DNA of 64,000 nucleotides, from contig NZ_NQMO01000007.1 in the NCBI RefSeq assembly GCF_002257645.1, positions 186,001 to 250,000 of the forward strand, written 5' to 3'. Position numbers and translations under genes: made by a program. Positions 7,716 through 16,855 of the stretch are shown here, in pieces. Each line of letters starts with the position of its first letter. The stretch's first letter is position 1. This stretch comes from Paenibacillus sp. XY044. Its GTDB lineage: Bacteria; Bacillota; Bacilli; Paenibacillales; Paenibacillaceae. The notes under the pieces were generated by a model. That model saw nothing but the letters and a program-made list of their open reading frames with translations. It searched no databases and had not been told where the DNA came from.

Positions 7716-8960
7716 CTAATTAGTCGGTCGACCATTACTTGCGCGGATGTCGGCAGACAGCTCGAATCGCCTGTAGCCCTCCATCCGGAACGGACGAGTC
7801 GGCGTCGCCCAAGGAAGCGGGTATTCACTGTACAGTTGCCGCTTCGCCGCCGCGTCCCTCATCTTCTCGGACAAGCTGGGCAGCAAGCGCACCGTGGAGT
7901 CGCCATCCTCCCGCTCGGTCACGAACCGGCCGGGAATGGCGCGAACGGCGCAGGCCGACTCATAGGCACCGTTGGATACCAATACGAAGCTTCGGCACGC
8001 CTCGATCGGCGAGAAGAGCGATTTGCCCGGGGTCTCGATCGCTTCCATCAGGTTCAGATACATGTTGCGCATCAAATCGGCCGGACCAAACGCCAAGTCT
8101 TCCTCGCCGTCCTGCGCGCGAATCGTCAACTTGTTCTGGTAATTCCAATGCGCCTCCCCGCGCGTTCCGTACACGGCAATGGAAGGCACTTCGTTCGCTT
8201 CGTGGCAAAGCATGGCGTAAAAATAAACGCTCACACCGTTAGCCATAACGGCGCGAATACAGGAGACGTCATCCCCCTCGATGTCGTTGACGTGGTAAAG
8301 CTCGGCCTGCACCGATTCCGGGTACAAACCTGGGGCGCCTTCGACTCCGGCCGCCAGCAAGCAATTGTGCAGCAAGTGGGCGAACGGATTGTTGAACGTC
8401 CCGTCCAACACAAACTGACCGTCGCTGACCAGTTTGCCAGCCCAGCGGGTTCGATCGTAGTACGAGCGCAGCCGTTTCCACATGCCAACGCCGACCACAT
8501 GCTGCACATGCCCGAGCACGCCGGTGCCGAGCTTTTCCAGCAGTGTTCGTAACGCCTGGCCAGACGTAGTCTGGAAGTTCACCTGGCACAAGCGGCCGGT
8601 CTCCCGCTGCACGGTGATCATCTCGTCCAGGTCTTGAATCGTTATCGCCGGAGGCTTCTCCACCAGCACATGAAAGCCCATCCGCATCACCTGGATGCAC
8701 ATCGGCTTGTGGTTGGGAATCGGCGTGACGATCACGACGAAATCGATATCCGGATGAAGCTTGAGCATCTGTACATAGTCCGTATAATGGATGGCTCCAA
8801 GCGCTGTCAGCTTACCGTAGGACTCCTGATGAGCGCCGACATTCGGTTCCGCAAAAGCAACAACCTGCAGGCTCCCCTCTCCGGCCAGCTTCTGCATGAC
8901 TTTCACATGCTCAACCCCGAATCCCCCGATCCCGATCAGCGCGGTGCGACAAATCTTCAC
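7716..8960 (-). CDS. Gfo/Idh/MocA family NAD(P)-dependent oxidoreductase
   Basis: A 414-residue dehydrogenase of the glucose-fructose oxidoreductase/inositol dehydrogenase superfamily, which oxidises a hydroxyl of sugars, inositols or glycosides. The GTG at 8960 is the preferred start, since GGAGGG lies 7 nt before it; an ATG at 8975 overlaps that site. The Rossmann motif TALIGIGGFGVEHVKVMQ is at the N-terminus, and the family's catalytic-lysine motif EKPP is near residue 100 (HVLVEKPPAITIQD). The C-terminal domain is longer than in the basic family (about 330-350 residues). It is the last gene of a four-gene operon with a second family member, a DUF993 protein and an isomerase-like protein. 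Substrate unknown. Confidence 0.88.
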   Translation of the reverse strand: MKICRTALIGIGGFGVEHVKVMQKLAGEGSLQVVAFAEPNVGAHQESYGKLTALGAIHYTDYVQMLKLHPDIDFVVIVTPIPNHKPMCIQVMRMGFHVLVEKPPAITIQDLDEMITVQRETGRLCQVNFQTTSGQALRTLLEKLGTGVLGHVQHVVGVGMWKRLRSYYDRTRWAGKLVSDGQFVLDGTFNNPFAHLLHNCLLAAGVEGAPGLYPESVQAELYHVNDIEGDDVSCIRAVMANGVSVYFYAMLCHEANEVPSIAVYGTRGEAHWNYQNKLTIRAQDGEEDLAFGPADLMRNMYLNLMEAIETPGKSLFSPIEACRSFVLVSNGAYESACAVRAIPGRFVTEREDGDSTVRLLPSLSEKMRDAAAKRQLYSEYPLPWATPTRPFRMEGYRRFELSADIRASNGRPTN

Positions 8961-9036
8961 ATTCTTTCCCTCCATAACCTATGCCTTGACAAGCCGGGAA
9001 GCGATCTCCCGGCCCGCCAAAGCTGCAAATAATAAT

Positions 9037-9858
9037 TCATACGTGCTGCAAATAACGTTCCTTGATTAGCGCGAGCGCTTCGTCTCCCGGCATATCCCAT
9101 ACTTGTTGGTTGAAAATTTCCACCTCGATCGCCCCCGAGTAACCGACCGCGTCGACGGCATTACGCATCCGGCGCAGCTCGATGACACCGTCCCCCATCA
9201 TCCCTCTGCCCATCAGCAGGTCGGGTACGGGCACGATCCAATCGGAGACATGGAAGCCGAGTATCCGCCCTCTGGCCCGCTCAATTTGCGCGTACAGCTC
9301 GGGGTCCCACCAGACGTGGAACGCGTCGACGACGACGCCGACGTCCTGCGGGTCGTGCTGCTCTGCGAGCGTGTTGGCTTGCGCCAGCGTATTGATGACG
9401 GAGCGTTCAGCGGCGTACATCGGGTGCAACGGCTCGATGCCGAGCTTGACTCCGTGCGAGCGGGCGAACGGCACAAGCTCCGCGATCGCCTCTTCGACCG
9501 TCTTGCGGGCGAAATCGATATCCCGGTCCGGCGCCGGTCCGCAAACGAGCACGAGCACGTCGGTGCCGAGCTCGGCCGCTTCCTCGACGGCGCGACGGTT
9601 GTCGTCCATCCGCTCTTTGCGCCCAGACGCGGTTGCCGCCGGAAAATAACCGCCGCGGCACAGGCTGGAGACGCGCAGGCCCGCGTCCCGCACTAACCGC
9701 TTGCTCTCGGCCAGGCCGGTCTCGGCCACTTTATGCCGCCACAGCGCGATCCAAGGCACTTCGGCGCGAACGCATGCTTCCACGGCCTCACGCATATTCA
9801 GCCGATCGGTCGTAATCTGGTTCAAACTGAGTCTGTCTATGGAACGAAGCGGTTCCAT
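9037..9858 (-). CDS. Sugar phosphate isomerase/epimerase family protein (TIM barrel)
   Basis: A 273-residue AP-endonuclease-2-like TIM barrel (the IolE, xylose isomerase-like superfamily), with GGAGGGATCAGC before the ATG. The expected metal ligands can be seen in order: Glu in LGIEPLHPM, Asp/His in VVVDAFHVWWD, His in GFHVSDW and Glu near the C-terminus in AIEVEIF. Members isomerise, epimerise or dehydrate keto-sugars and inosose-type compounds. In this operon it most likely acts on the 3-keto or inosose product of one of the Gfo/Idh/MocA dehydrogenases. The exact reaction cannot be told from sequence. Confidence 0.88.
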   Translation of the reverse strand: MEPLRSIDRLSLNQITTDRLNMREAVEACVRAEVPWIALWRHKVAETGLAESKRLVRDAGLRVSSLCRGGYFPAATASGRKERMDDNRRAVEEAAELGTDVLVLVCGPAPDRDIDFARKTVEEAIAELVPFARSHGVKLGIEPLHPMYAAERSVINTLAQANTLAEQHDPQDVGVVVDAFHVWWDPELYAQIERARGRILGFHVSDWIVPVPDLLMGRGMMGDGVIELRRMRNAVDAVGYSGAIEVEIFNQQVWDMPGDEALALIKERYLQHV

Positions 9859-9896
9859 GCTGATCCCTCCCGGATTTCAAACATCGCAATAAATTA

Positions 9897-11066
9897 TTAC
9901 GGCCGAATACCCGCCAGCGCCAAGACAGGCTTCATCCGTTCGGCGGCAAGCTCCGGATCGGCCAATAGCCCGGCCCGGTCGGCAAGCACGAACAGCTCGG
10001 CCAAATGGATGATTGAGCGCGATCCCTCCGCTCCCCCGATCATGCGAAAATGCGATTGACGGCCGTTCAAGTAGGCCATGAACACAATCCCCGTCTTGTA
10101 GGCGTACGTCGGCTTCTGGAAAATATGGCGCGACAATGCGACGGTAGGCTCCATAATCGCCTCATAACTGACGAGATCGCCCGCGTCTAGCGCATGGAGC
10201 GCCTGGGCGGCGGCCGGCGCGATCGCGTCGAATATGCCGAGCAGCGCATGGCTGTAGCCCTGCTCATCACCCTTGATCAGCTCCGGGTAGTTGAAGTCGT
10301 CGCCGGTGTACATCTTGACGCCTTCCGGCAGTACCCGGCGCATTTTGATTTCTTTACCGGCATCGAGCAGCGAGATTTTAATCCCGTCGACCTTATCCGC
10401 ATTTGCCCGAATGATGCGCAAGCAAACGTCCATCGCCTCGTCCGGATCGTCCTTGCAGCCCCAATAGCCGGCCAGAGCGGGATCGAACATGTCGCCGAGC
10501 CAGTGCAGGATGACCGGCTGTTTCACCTGCCCCAAAATGCGCCCATACACCCGCTCGTAATCCTCGGGACCTTTTGCGCAAGCGGCAAGCGCGCGGCTGG
10601 CCATCAGAATGACTTGACCGCCCTCGCCTTCGATGAAGCCGACTTGTTCTTCATAGGCGGCTTCCACGTCGGCGATCGTGACCGACGGTCCCGGAAGCAG
10701 ATGATCGGTTCCCGCGCCGCAGGCGATTTTGCCGCCGACCGAGCGCGCTTCCGCGATCGAAGCGCGGATAAGCTCCTTCGAGCGGTTCCAGTCGAGGCCC
10801 ATGCCGCGCTGCGCGGTATCCATCGCTTCCGCTACGGCCAGACCGAGCGACCATAGATGGTGCCGGTAGGCGAGCGTCGAGTTCCAATCGATCTGCGCGT
10901 GATGCAGCGGATCGGTGTCGGCAAACGGATCGCAGACGACATGGGCGGCCGAGAAGGCAATACGGCCCGTAAACGGCTTGGCCGGAACGGAGAACGAGCC
11001 GGCTTTGCCCGGAGCATATTCGTACAACGCTCCCCCTGAGCGGGGGAGGAGCAGCGATTTGGTCAT
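9897..11066 (-). CDS. DUF993 family aldolase-like protein
   Basis: A 389-residue protein from the ATG at 11066, which has AGGAGGGGAATACAG upstream; the longer frame to 11114 has no ribosome binding site. It matches the DUF993 family, whose fold is related to dihydrodipicolinate synthase/class I aldolases. Lys230, in the phrase DGIKISLLDAG, sits where a Schiff-base lysine would be expected, and TGDDFNYPELIKGD follows. DUF993 genes are often found with Gfo/Idh/MocA dehydrogenases, as here. A retro-aldol or lyase step on an oxidised sugar is plausible but unproven. Confidence 0.8.
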   Translation of the reverse strand: MTKSLLLPRSGGALYEYAPGKAGSFSVPAKPFTGRIAFSAAHVVCDPFADTDPLHHAQIDWNSTLAYRHHLWSLGLAVAEAMDTAQRGMGLDWNRSKELIRASIAEARSVGGKIACGAGTDHLLPGPSVTIADVEAAYEEQVGFIEGEGGQVILMASRALAACAKGPEDYERVYGRILGQVKQPVILHWLGDMFDPALAGYWGCKDDPDEAMDVCLRIIRANADKVDGIKISLLDAGKEIKMRRVLPEGVKMYTGDDFNYPELIKGDEQGYSHALLGIFDAIAPAAAQALHALDAGDLVSYEAIMEPTVALSRHIFQKPTYAYKTGIVFMAYLNGRQSHFRMIGGAEGSRSIIHLAELFVLADRAGLLADPELAAERMKPVLALAGIRP

Positions 11067-11171
11067 CTGTATTCCCCTCCTTAAGAGGTAATTAAAAAAT
11101 CGGCTTTTGATCACGAAGTATAGCTATGAAGATTACTCGACATCGAATCTTGAATTCAGCCGGGCCTTCCG

Positions 11172-12329
11172 CTACTCACGTAGGCTCAGCTTCGGCACGT
11201 CGATCCAGCGGCGCTCCTGCCACGACTGCAAGCTGAGATCGGCAAGCTGGGTGCCCTTCGCGCCTTCAAGCAGATCCCACGGGAACGGTGTGCCGATGAC
11301 GACATGCTTCAAGAACATTTCCCATTGCACCTTGAACGCGTTGTCGAACGACGCGTTGTCCGGTACTTCCACCCATTGGTCGCGGAACTGAAATGGATTC
11401 GGAATGTCCGGATTCCATACCGGCTTCGGCGTGTTGACCCGATGCTGCGTCTTGCAGTCGCGCAAACCCGCCACGGCGCTGCCTTCGGTGCCGTCGACAG
11501 TCACCGTGAGCAGATCGTCGCGGTCTACGCGCACCGCCCAGGACGAGTTGGCCTGCACGATAATGCCGCCTTCCAGCTCAAACATGGCGTACGCCGAATC
11601 ATCCGCCGTGCAATCATACGGAATGCCCTGCTCGTCCAGACGTTTCGGAATATGTGTAGCGGCAAGACAGGAAACAGCCTTCACTTCCCCGAACAAATTC
11701 CCGAGCACATAGCGCCAGTGTGCAAACATGTCGACGATAATGCCGCCGCCGTCTTCCTTGCGGTAGTTCCACGAAGGCCGCTGACCCTCCTGCCAGTCGC
11801 CCTCGAACACCCAATAGCCAAACTCCATCCGCACGGACAGGATGCGCCCGAAGAAGCCGGAATCGATCAAGCGCTTCAGCTTGAGTAATCCTGGCAAAAA
11901 CAGCTTGTCTTGCACGACGCCGTTTCTCACTCCGGCCTCGGCGGCGATGCGTGCCAGTTCGAGCGCCCCTTCAAAATCGACGGCCGTCGGCTTCTCGCAA
12001 TAAATATGCTTGCCCGCGGCGATCGCCTGCTTGATGCTTTCCGCGCGGCGCACCGTCGTCTGGCTGTCGAAATAAATTTCATTGTACGGATCGTTGAGGC
12101 ATGCTTCAAGATCGGTGCTCCAACGCTCGACGCCGTGGGCGGCGGCCAGCGCCTGCAGCTTGCTCTCCTGCCGGCCGACCAGAATCGGGTCGGGCATGAT
12201 GACGTCTCCGCCGGGTATTGCGACGCCCCCCTGCTTGCGAATCGCAAGAATCGAACGAATCAAATGCTGGTTGGTTCCCATCCGTCCGGTAACGCCGTTC
12301 ATAATAATGCCGATATTGCGAACTGCCAT
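11172..12329 (-). CDS. Gfo/Idh/MocA family oxidoreductase, first gene of operon
   Basis: A 385-residue dehydrogenase opening the four-gene operon, with GGGAG before the ATG. The N-terminus is unusual for the family: IGIIMNGVTGRMGTNQHLIR, in which the GxxGRMG turn resembles that of dihydrodipicolinate reductases. The family motif IYCEKPTAVDFEGALELARI is near residue 110. A DMFAHWRYVLGNLFGEVK stretch in the second domain carries the usual substrate-side His. The four genes are separated by 34-176 bp. With the second dehydrogenase at 7716-8960 it may catalyse an oxidation and later reduction of the same sugar. Confidence 0.88.
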   Translation of the reverse strand: MAVRNIGIIMNGVTGRMGTNQHLIRSILAIRKQGGVAIPGGDVIMPDPILVGRQESKLQALAAAHGVERWSTDLEACLNDPYNEIYFDSQTTVRRAESIKQAIAAGKHIYCEKPTAVDFEGALELARIAAEAGVRNGVVQDKLFLPGLLKLKRLIDSGFFGRILSVRMEFGYWVFEGDWQEGQRPSWNYRKEDGGGIIVDMFAHWRYVLGNLFGEVKAVSCLAATHIPKRLDEQGIPYDCTADDSAYAMFELEGGIIVQANSSWAVRVDRDDLLTVTVDGTEGSAVAGLRDCKTQHRVNTPKPVWNPDIPNPFQFRDQWVEVPDNASFDNAFKVQWEMFLKHVVIGTPFPWDLLEGAKGTQLADLSLQSWQERRWIDVPKLSLRE

Positions 12330-12374
12330 CGTTCATTGCTCCCTTCGCTTCGTATAACCGTATTGTAGTCGATG

Positions 12375-12388
12375 TGAAACCGCTTTTC
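12375..12388. promoter_or_regulatory. Possible CcpA (cre) site upstream of the dehydrogenase operon
   Basis: TGAAACCGCTTTTC fits the cre consensus TGWAANCGNTNWCA except for the last two bases, 46 bp before the operon's first start codon. Catabolite repression would fit a sugar catabolic operon. Confidence 0.3.
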
Positions 12389-12448
12389 TTACGATTCCGG
12401 GAACACGATTCTCAATTTTGGAAGCGAATTGTTCGAGCGAAAAACAAT

Positions 12449-12479
12449 ATCCCCCGCCGGAGCTTAGCCGATGGGGGAT
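12449..12479 (-). terminator. Rho-independent terminator of the AraC gene
   Basis: ATCCCCC and GGGGGAT form a 7-bp stem; the minus-strand RNA continues as ATTGTTTTT. It separates the AraC gene from the dehydrogenase operon, so that operon should have its own promoter. Confidence 0.65.
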
Positions 12480-12590
12480 GCAGGGTAAATTGCGTTTCAA
12501 TCAATCGGCCGGTCGTCCGCTGTTCGCATTCTCGTACCTTTGATCGTATGTTTGTGCGCTCGCTTTTCCTTTTGACGGAAGGCTCTCTGC

Positions 12591-13427
12591 CTACTCGGCT
12601 TGCGCGGGCGCGTTCAGCTCCCGGTACGTTTTCGGCGACAGCTTGGCAACAGCTTTGAACGACCGGTAAAACGTGGACACGGAATCGTAACCGACCTCGA
12701 AGCAGATCGAAATAATGTCCTTGCCCGTTTCCACCAGCAACTTCTGGGCGACGCGGATGCGTACTTCAGTCAAATATTGCATCGGTGTCATGTCGTAACG
12801 TTCCTTGAAGATGTTGTTCACGTGCCGCGTGCTGATGTCCAGCTTGGAGGCGATGTCCCCTGCAGTCAGCGGATCAAAATACTTCGAATCGATATAGCTG
12901 CGAATTTTCTCGGCGCGCAGCCAGTTGGAGCTGGAGCCCGTTCCGGCGGCCTCCGTTCCGGCCGCACGAACCAGCAAGAGCAGCAGCTGAGACAGCTGGA
13001 CTTTGAGCGAAAGCCGGACGAGCGGCGACAGTCCCCTGGATTGCTCGAACAGCATTTTCCTCAGCAGCTGACGCAGTTCGCTCGCGGCAAACAATCCCGG
13101 CTTCATCAGACAGGAGGCCGGGAAATAGGCGTGGAGCAGCTGCTCCCTCATATCCGGATCGAGCACCGCCTCATCAAACGCCAACACTAACAAGGTCAGC
13201 CTGAAGTCGGACATGACCGAGTGGACGGAATACGGCACGATCAGCACCGTATCGTCGACCGCCAGTTCCCGTACTCCCCCCTCCAGCCGGATAGCGCCTT
13301 CTCCTTCCAGCACAAATAGCAGCTGGTGCGTCTGGTGATAGTGCTCGGACACGAGATGTCCGCCCGTATGCTTCTGCTCGTATAAATCTATCGCATTCCT
13401 GGATAAGTCGATCCATTTAATCGTCAC
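12591..13427 (-). CDS. AraC family regulator with cupin sensor domain
   Basis: A 278-residue regulator starting with GTG (GGAGGCTTCGCC upstream). Residues 20-100 form the cupin-like arm (SEHYHQTHQLLFVLEGEG, then DTVLIVPYSVHSV). The last 100 residues hold the two helix-turn-helix motifs (LTAGDIASKLDISTRHVNNI and DIISICFEVGYDSVSTFYRS). It lies directly upstream of the dehydrogenase/DUF993 operon, on the same strand but with its own terminator, and is the likely sugar-responsive activator of that operon. Confidence 0.88.
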   Translation of the reverse strand: MTIKWIDLSRNAIDLYEQKHTGGHLVSEHYHQTHQLLFVLEGEGAIRLEGGVRELAVDDTVLIVPYSVHSVMSDFRLTLLVLAFDEAVLDPDMREQLLHAYFPASCLMKPGLFAASELRQLLRKMLFEQSRGLSPLVRLSLKVQLSQLLLLLVRAAGTEAAGTGSSSNWLRAEKIRSYIDSKYFDPLTAGDIASKLDISTRHVNNIFKERYDMTPMQYLTEVRIRVAQKLLVETGKDIISICFEVGYDSVSTFYRSFKAVAKLSPKTYRELNAPAQAE

Positions 13428-13602
13428 GGCGAAGCCTCCGTTTTTTTAAAGCGTTTCATTTAAAGCCATTTTAGCGCGATCGGCGGCTTCGGTACAACAG
13501 TTTAGAATAAGCGCTGCCCGGACACCGCAACTCCGGGTATATCGACATTCGGTTGGCCGCTTCCTTCAAAAGAAATGTCATTCGGATAAAAATGACCTTT
13601 TA

Positions 13603-14508
13603 TCACAGTTTGGTCGAGACTGCCCGTATTCGCAAAATATCGGTAGTCGGAGAACACCCAAATAATCGGGCGTATTCGCGACTGAATTGAGAAGGACTTT
13701 CATAGCCGACATGAAATGCGACATCCGCGACGTTGTATTTTTCAGTCATTAAAAGTCGCCGCCCTTCTTGTAATCGCAGCTGTTTCTGATATTGAACGGG
13801 GGTCATCGCAGTGACTTGCTTGAAATGCCGGTACAGCGATGAAGAACTCATATTGGCGATCTGCGCTAATTCATGAATGCGTAAAGGTTTGTTAAAGTTT
13901 GTTTTAATCCGTTCTACTACCTCTGCAATCGTTGCAAAATGACTACCGGAGGTGGCAATTTGCTTGAAAACATCGCCCTCTTTTTCACTAAGCAGCCTAT
14001 ATATGATTTCTTTAATTATTAATGGTCCCAGCACTGGTGTATCTTTTGGGGTTTCCAATAGTCTTACTAGCCGAATCACCGCATCAAGAAGACTCATGTT
14101 CATCTTCCCAACAAATAAGCTTTTCGGATAATGATCTATGCTTTCGGGAAAAAGATGGGTCTCCTTCATGATTTCAAAGATCTCTCCTGCATCAAGATCA
14201 AGCCGGATTGACAAAAAGGGAGCTTCCGGCGAAGGCTTGATCACCTGTCCCGATATTGGCACATCTAAAGACACAGCCAAATAATCACAAACACCGTATT
14301 TGTAACTTTCATTGCCCAGAATGATTACTTTTTCACCTTGAGCAACTATGCATAATGAGGGCTTTTGAATTCTGCATATTGGGACCATTGCATTGGAGTC
14401 TTGGATGAGATGGAGTGAAGGAATTAATGTATTATGATCCCCATCTTTTCCAGTAAACTTTTTGATGAGTCCCGCTAACTCTCGCTGTTGCAAAGCGATT
14501 TCGGTCAC
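13603..14508 (-). CDS. AraC family regulator with AraC_N domain (YqhC type)
   Basis: A 301-residue regulator with the AraC_N domain (Pfam PF06719 type) in residues 20-180 (SLCIVAQGEKVIILGNESYK then YLAVSLDVPISGQV) and two C-terminal helix-turn-helices (IHELAQIANMSSSSLYRHFK; NVADVAFHVGYESPSQFSRE). The GTG at 14508 is preferred, as AGGTG lies 6 nt before it. It is divergent from an SDR gene 173 bp away. This pairing, a YqhC-like regulator facing an oxidoreductase gene, is common in bacteria and suggests aldehyde- or redox-responsive activation of the SDR. The same pairing recurs at 47971-49749. Confidence 0.9.
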   Translation of the reverse strand: MTEIALQQRELAGLIKKFTGKDGDHNTLIPSLHLIQDSNAMVPICRIQKPSLCIVAQGEKVIILGNESYKYGVCDYLAVSLDVPISGQVIKPSPEAPFLSIRLDLDAGEIFEIMKETHLFPESIDHYPKSLFVGKMNMSLLDAVIRLVRLLETPKDTPVLGPLIIKEIIYRLLSEKEGDVFKQIATSGSHFATIAEVVERIKTNFNKPLRIHELAQIANMSSSSLYRHFKQVTAMTPVQYQKQLRLQEGRRLLMTEKYNVADVAFHVGYESPSQFSREYARLFGCSPTTDILRIRAVSTKL

Positions 14509-14680
14509 ACGGAACACCTCTGCTCTAATTTGATGTCTCTCATGCTTTAAATATAAGGTAAAGCATTGTGTTTGTTAATAGTATGACAAGAATAGGCATA
14601 AAGTTGAAAGTTTTCTTATACAGGTCAGAGCAGGTGCAGATACATAATAAAAACACATTACATGAAAGGATGAGATATCA

Positions 14681-15520
14681 TTGCTGGATCAAAAGGTATG
14701 GTATGTTACCGGGGCTTCGAAAGGTCTTGGACTTGCCATTGTAAAAAAGTTGTTAGATAACAATTACAGGGTCGCTGCTACATCAAGAAACGTAGAGGAG
14801 CTGAAACGAGCTGTTGGTCAGGTCTCGGAGGATCTTTTTTTGCCACTTCAAGTGGATTTAAAAAGTTCCGAGTCTATTGATCAATCTATGAAATTGGCAT
14901 ACGAATTTTTCGGACAAATAGATGTAGCGGTCAACAACGCCGGATACGGAATTGGTGGAGCTATAGAGGAACTTTCCAACCAAGAGATCATGTCAAGCTT
15001 CGAAGTTAATGTGTTTGGCAGTATTTACGTTATCCAAAGTGTTTTACCCTACATGAGGGCGAAACGCTATGGCCACATCATTAATATTTCTTCCATCGCT
15101 GGACTTGCTCCGCATACGGGATGGAGTATTTATGCTGCTACTAAATCAGCTATTATGGGGATGTCTGATGTGTTAGCCCAGGATGTGAAATCTATGGGTA
15201 TTAATGTAACGGTTGTTGCGCCGGGGGGGGTTAGAACAGAGTTTAATACTGCCGAATCTCTTGTTATAGCGGATAATAAAATTGCGGATTATCTTCCTCT
15301 GCATGAGGGGATTAAACAATTTGTAGCGAATCATGGCAAGCAATTGGGTGATCCGGAAAAGGCTGCCGAAGTTTTCATCGAGTTGGTAGAATCCGACAAC
15401 CCACCGACCTGCTTATTTTTAGGATCCGACGCATACCAGCGGGCAACCGAAAAATTTAACCAGCTGCTTGAAGATATGCAGGTAAATAAGAAAATAAGTG
15501 AGAGAACTGATAGTAACTAA
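14681..15520 (+). CDS. SDR family NAD(P)-dependent oxidoreductase
   Basis: A 279-residue classical short-chain dehydrogenase, starting with TTG (GAAAGGATGAG upstream; the nearby ATG is out of frame). The cofactor motif TGASKGLGLAI is at residues 10-20, NNAGYGIGG near 88, and the catalytic Ser-Tyr-Lys appear in NISSIAGLAPHTGWSIYAAT followed by Lys. The PGGVRTEF phrase follows. It is likely controlled by the divergent AraC_N regulator. Substrate unknown; members of this branch act on aldehydes, ketones and retinol-like alcohols. Confidence 0.9.
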   Translation: MLDQKVWYVTGASKGLGLAIVKKLLDNNYRVAATSRNVEELKRAVGQVSEDLFLPLQVDLKSSESIDQSMKLAYEFFGQIDVAVNNAGYGIGGAIEELSNQEIMSSFEVNVFGSIYVIQSVLPYMRAKRYGHIINISSIAGLAPHTGWSIYAATKSAIMGMSDVLAQDVKSMGINVTVVAPGGVRTEFNTAESLVIADNKIADYLPLHEGIKQFVANHGKQLGDPEKAAEVFIELVESDNPPTCLFLGSDAYQRATEKFNQLLEDMQVNKKISERTDSN

Positions 15521-15566
15521 ACAGCCAGGTTCCACCAAGAGCTCTGATGCCGACGGTGCCCTCCTA

Positions 15567-16742
15567 TTATTTCCGAATTTGTTTTCCCAGCAGCTCAAAC
15601 GACTGGGCTTTATGTAATTGGTAAAAAGGATTATCAGGATCATATTCGATCGCTTTTTCAATGGCTCTAATGGCTTCCTCGTGCCTGCTTAGGGATCTCA
15701 GACTGTTGGCCAAATGGAGTGAAAAATCGTATCGATACGGTTGCAACTCGAGCAGCTCATCCATTTCAATCACCGCCTCCTCATGTCTTCCAAGTTCTCT
15801 TAGGTAGTTGGATTTATGATATCTGTAGAAGGTCTCCTGGGGAGCAAGGGCGCAAACGGTATCATATTCGCCCAATGCTTCCTCAGCTTTCTTCATGAGC
15901 CGTAAACAATTTGTCGTATAAAAGTAGAAATCCAGCTCCGCCGGAGCGATGTCGAGTGCTTCGTTATATGCTTCCAATGCCTCTTCATAACGATTTAATT
16001 CTTGCAGGTAATATCCTTTGTAATAAATCAAATCAATGTTTTCGCGGTTAACTTCCAGCGCCTGATTGATTACAAGTAGGGCTTCTGGATAATTGTTTAT
16101 TTTAGCAAGCGATTTGGCCCTGCGGATATGCGTATTGCCTTCCGAATAATCCCCTATCAAAATCTTTACGACCTTGTGCTGTTGAAGTTCTTCGGCATGT
16201 TGAAGCGCCGACTTCCCGTCCCTGTCAGGCAAATGGACATCCGCTCCGGCTTGCACGAGCAGCTCGACAATATCGGAATAAAGGCGTCCGCCGTTGCCCA
16301 GAATAATGGCCTCGATCAATGCGGACCAGCCTAAATGATTGACATGGTTGACCGGAACTCCTGCATCCAGGCAAACTTGGACCGTTCTCAGATAGCCCTT
16401 TTCGCTGGATGGCAAAAGTGCTGTGCCGCCGAACCGATTTACACTGCCCAGATCCGCCCCATATCCAAGCATCAAGCCTAAAATTTCGTGAAATCCGTTT
16501 GCTCCTGAGCAAATAAACGGGGTTAACTCGGTTATATCTCTCGTGTTGACATCACTACCGGCTTCCAATAATAAACGAACCGCGCCGATCTGGTTTTGCT
16601 GAGTCGCTGCCATAAGCGCCGTCCGGCCTTTAACGTCTTTATAATCAATGCTGGCTCCCTCGCTCAGAAGCTTCTCGACAGCAGCCGCATCTCCCCGCTC
16701 ACTTACATAAATCAGTTCGGCGTTTAATGATTTATTTTCCAC
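15567..16742 (-). CDS. Ankyrin-repeat plus TPR protein
   Basis: A 391-residue protein with two kinds of helical repeat. Residues 1-195 hold about five or six ankyrin repeats (DVKGRTALMAATQQNQIGA; HLGWSALIEAIILGNGG; DRDGKSALQHAEELQQHK). Residues 205-391 hold about five TPR units (YYKGYYLQELNRYEEALEAY; YQLHKAQSFELLGKQ at the end). The GTG start follows AAAGGAGAGATCATGT. There is no signal peptide or membrane segment, so it is probably a cytoplasmic scaffold. Ankyrin-TPR fusions are uncommon in Bacillota. It stands alone between the SDR and an HTH remnant. Confidence 0.85.
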   Translation of the reverse strand: MENKSLNAELIYVSERGDAAAVEKLLSEGASIDYKDVKGRTALMAATQQNQIGAVRLLLEAGSDVNTRDITELTPFICSGANGFHEILGLMLGYGADLGSVNRFGGTALLPSSEKGYLRTVQVCLDAGVPVNHVNHLGWSALIEAIILGNGGRLYSDIVELLVQAGADVHLPDRDGKSALQHAEELQQHKVVKILIGDYSEGNTHIRRAKSLAKINNYPEALLVINQALEVNRENIDLIYYKGYYLQELNRYEEALEAYNEALDIAPAELDFYFYTTNCLRLMKKAEEALGEYDTVCALAPQETFYRYHKSNYLRELGRHEEAVIEMDELLELQPYRYDFSLHLANSLRSLSRHEEAIRAIEKAIEYDPDNPFYQLHKAQSFELLGKQIRK

Positions 16743-16855
16743 ACATGATCTCTCCTTTTATCCGTATCCGCTGCGGCCTCACATGATTTTTTTGAGACTG
16801 TAAGTAAACTCCAGATACTTGAAGACGCAAGGATGCTTCTCGAACCCAAAACAAT

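Noticed and set aside
7692..8552. Long antisense ORFs over the GC-rich dehydrogenase operon (also 9103-9696, 10194-10856, 11304-11888)
   Set aside because: Strand-opposite frames with no ribosome sites; they follow from high GC3 in the true genes.
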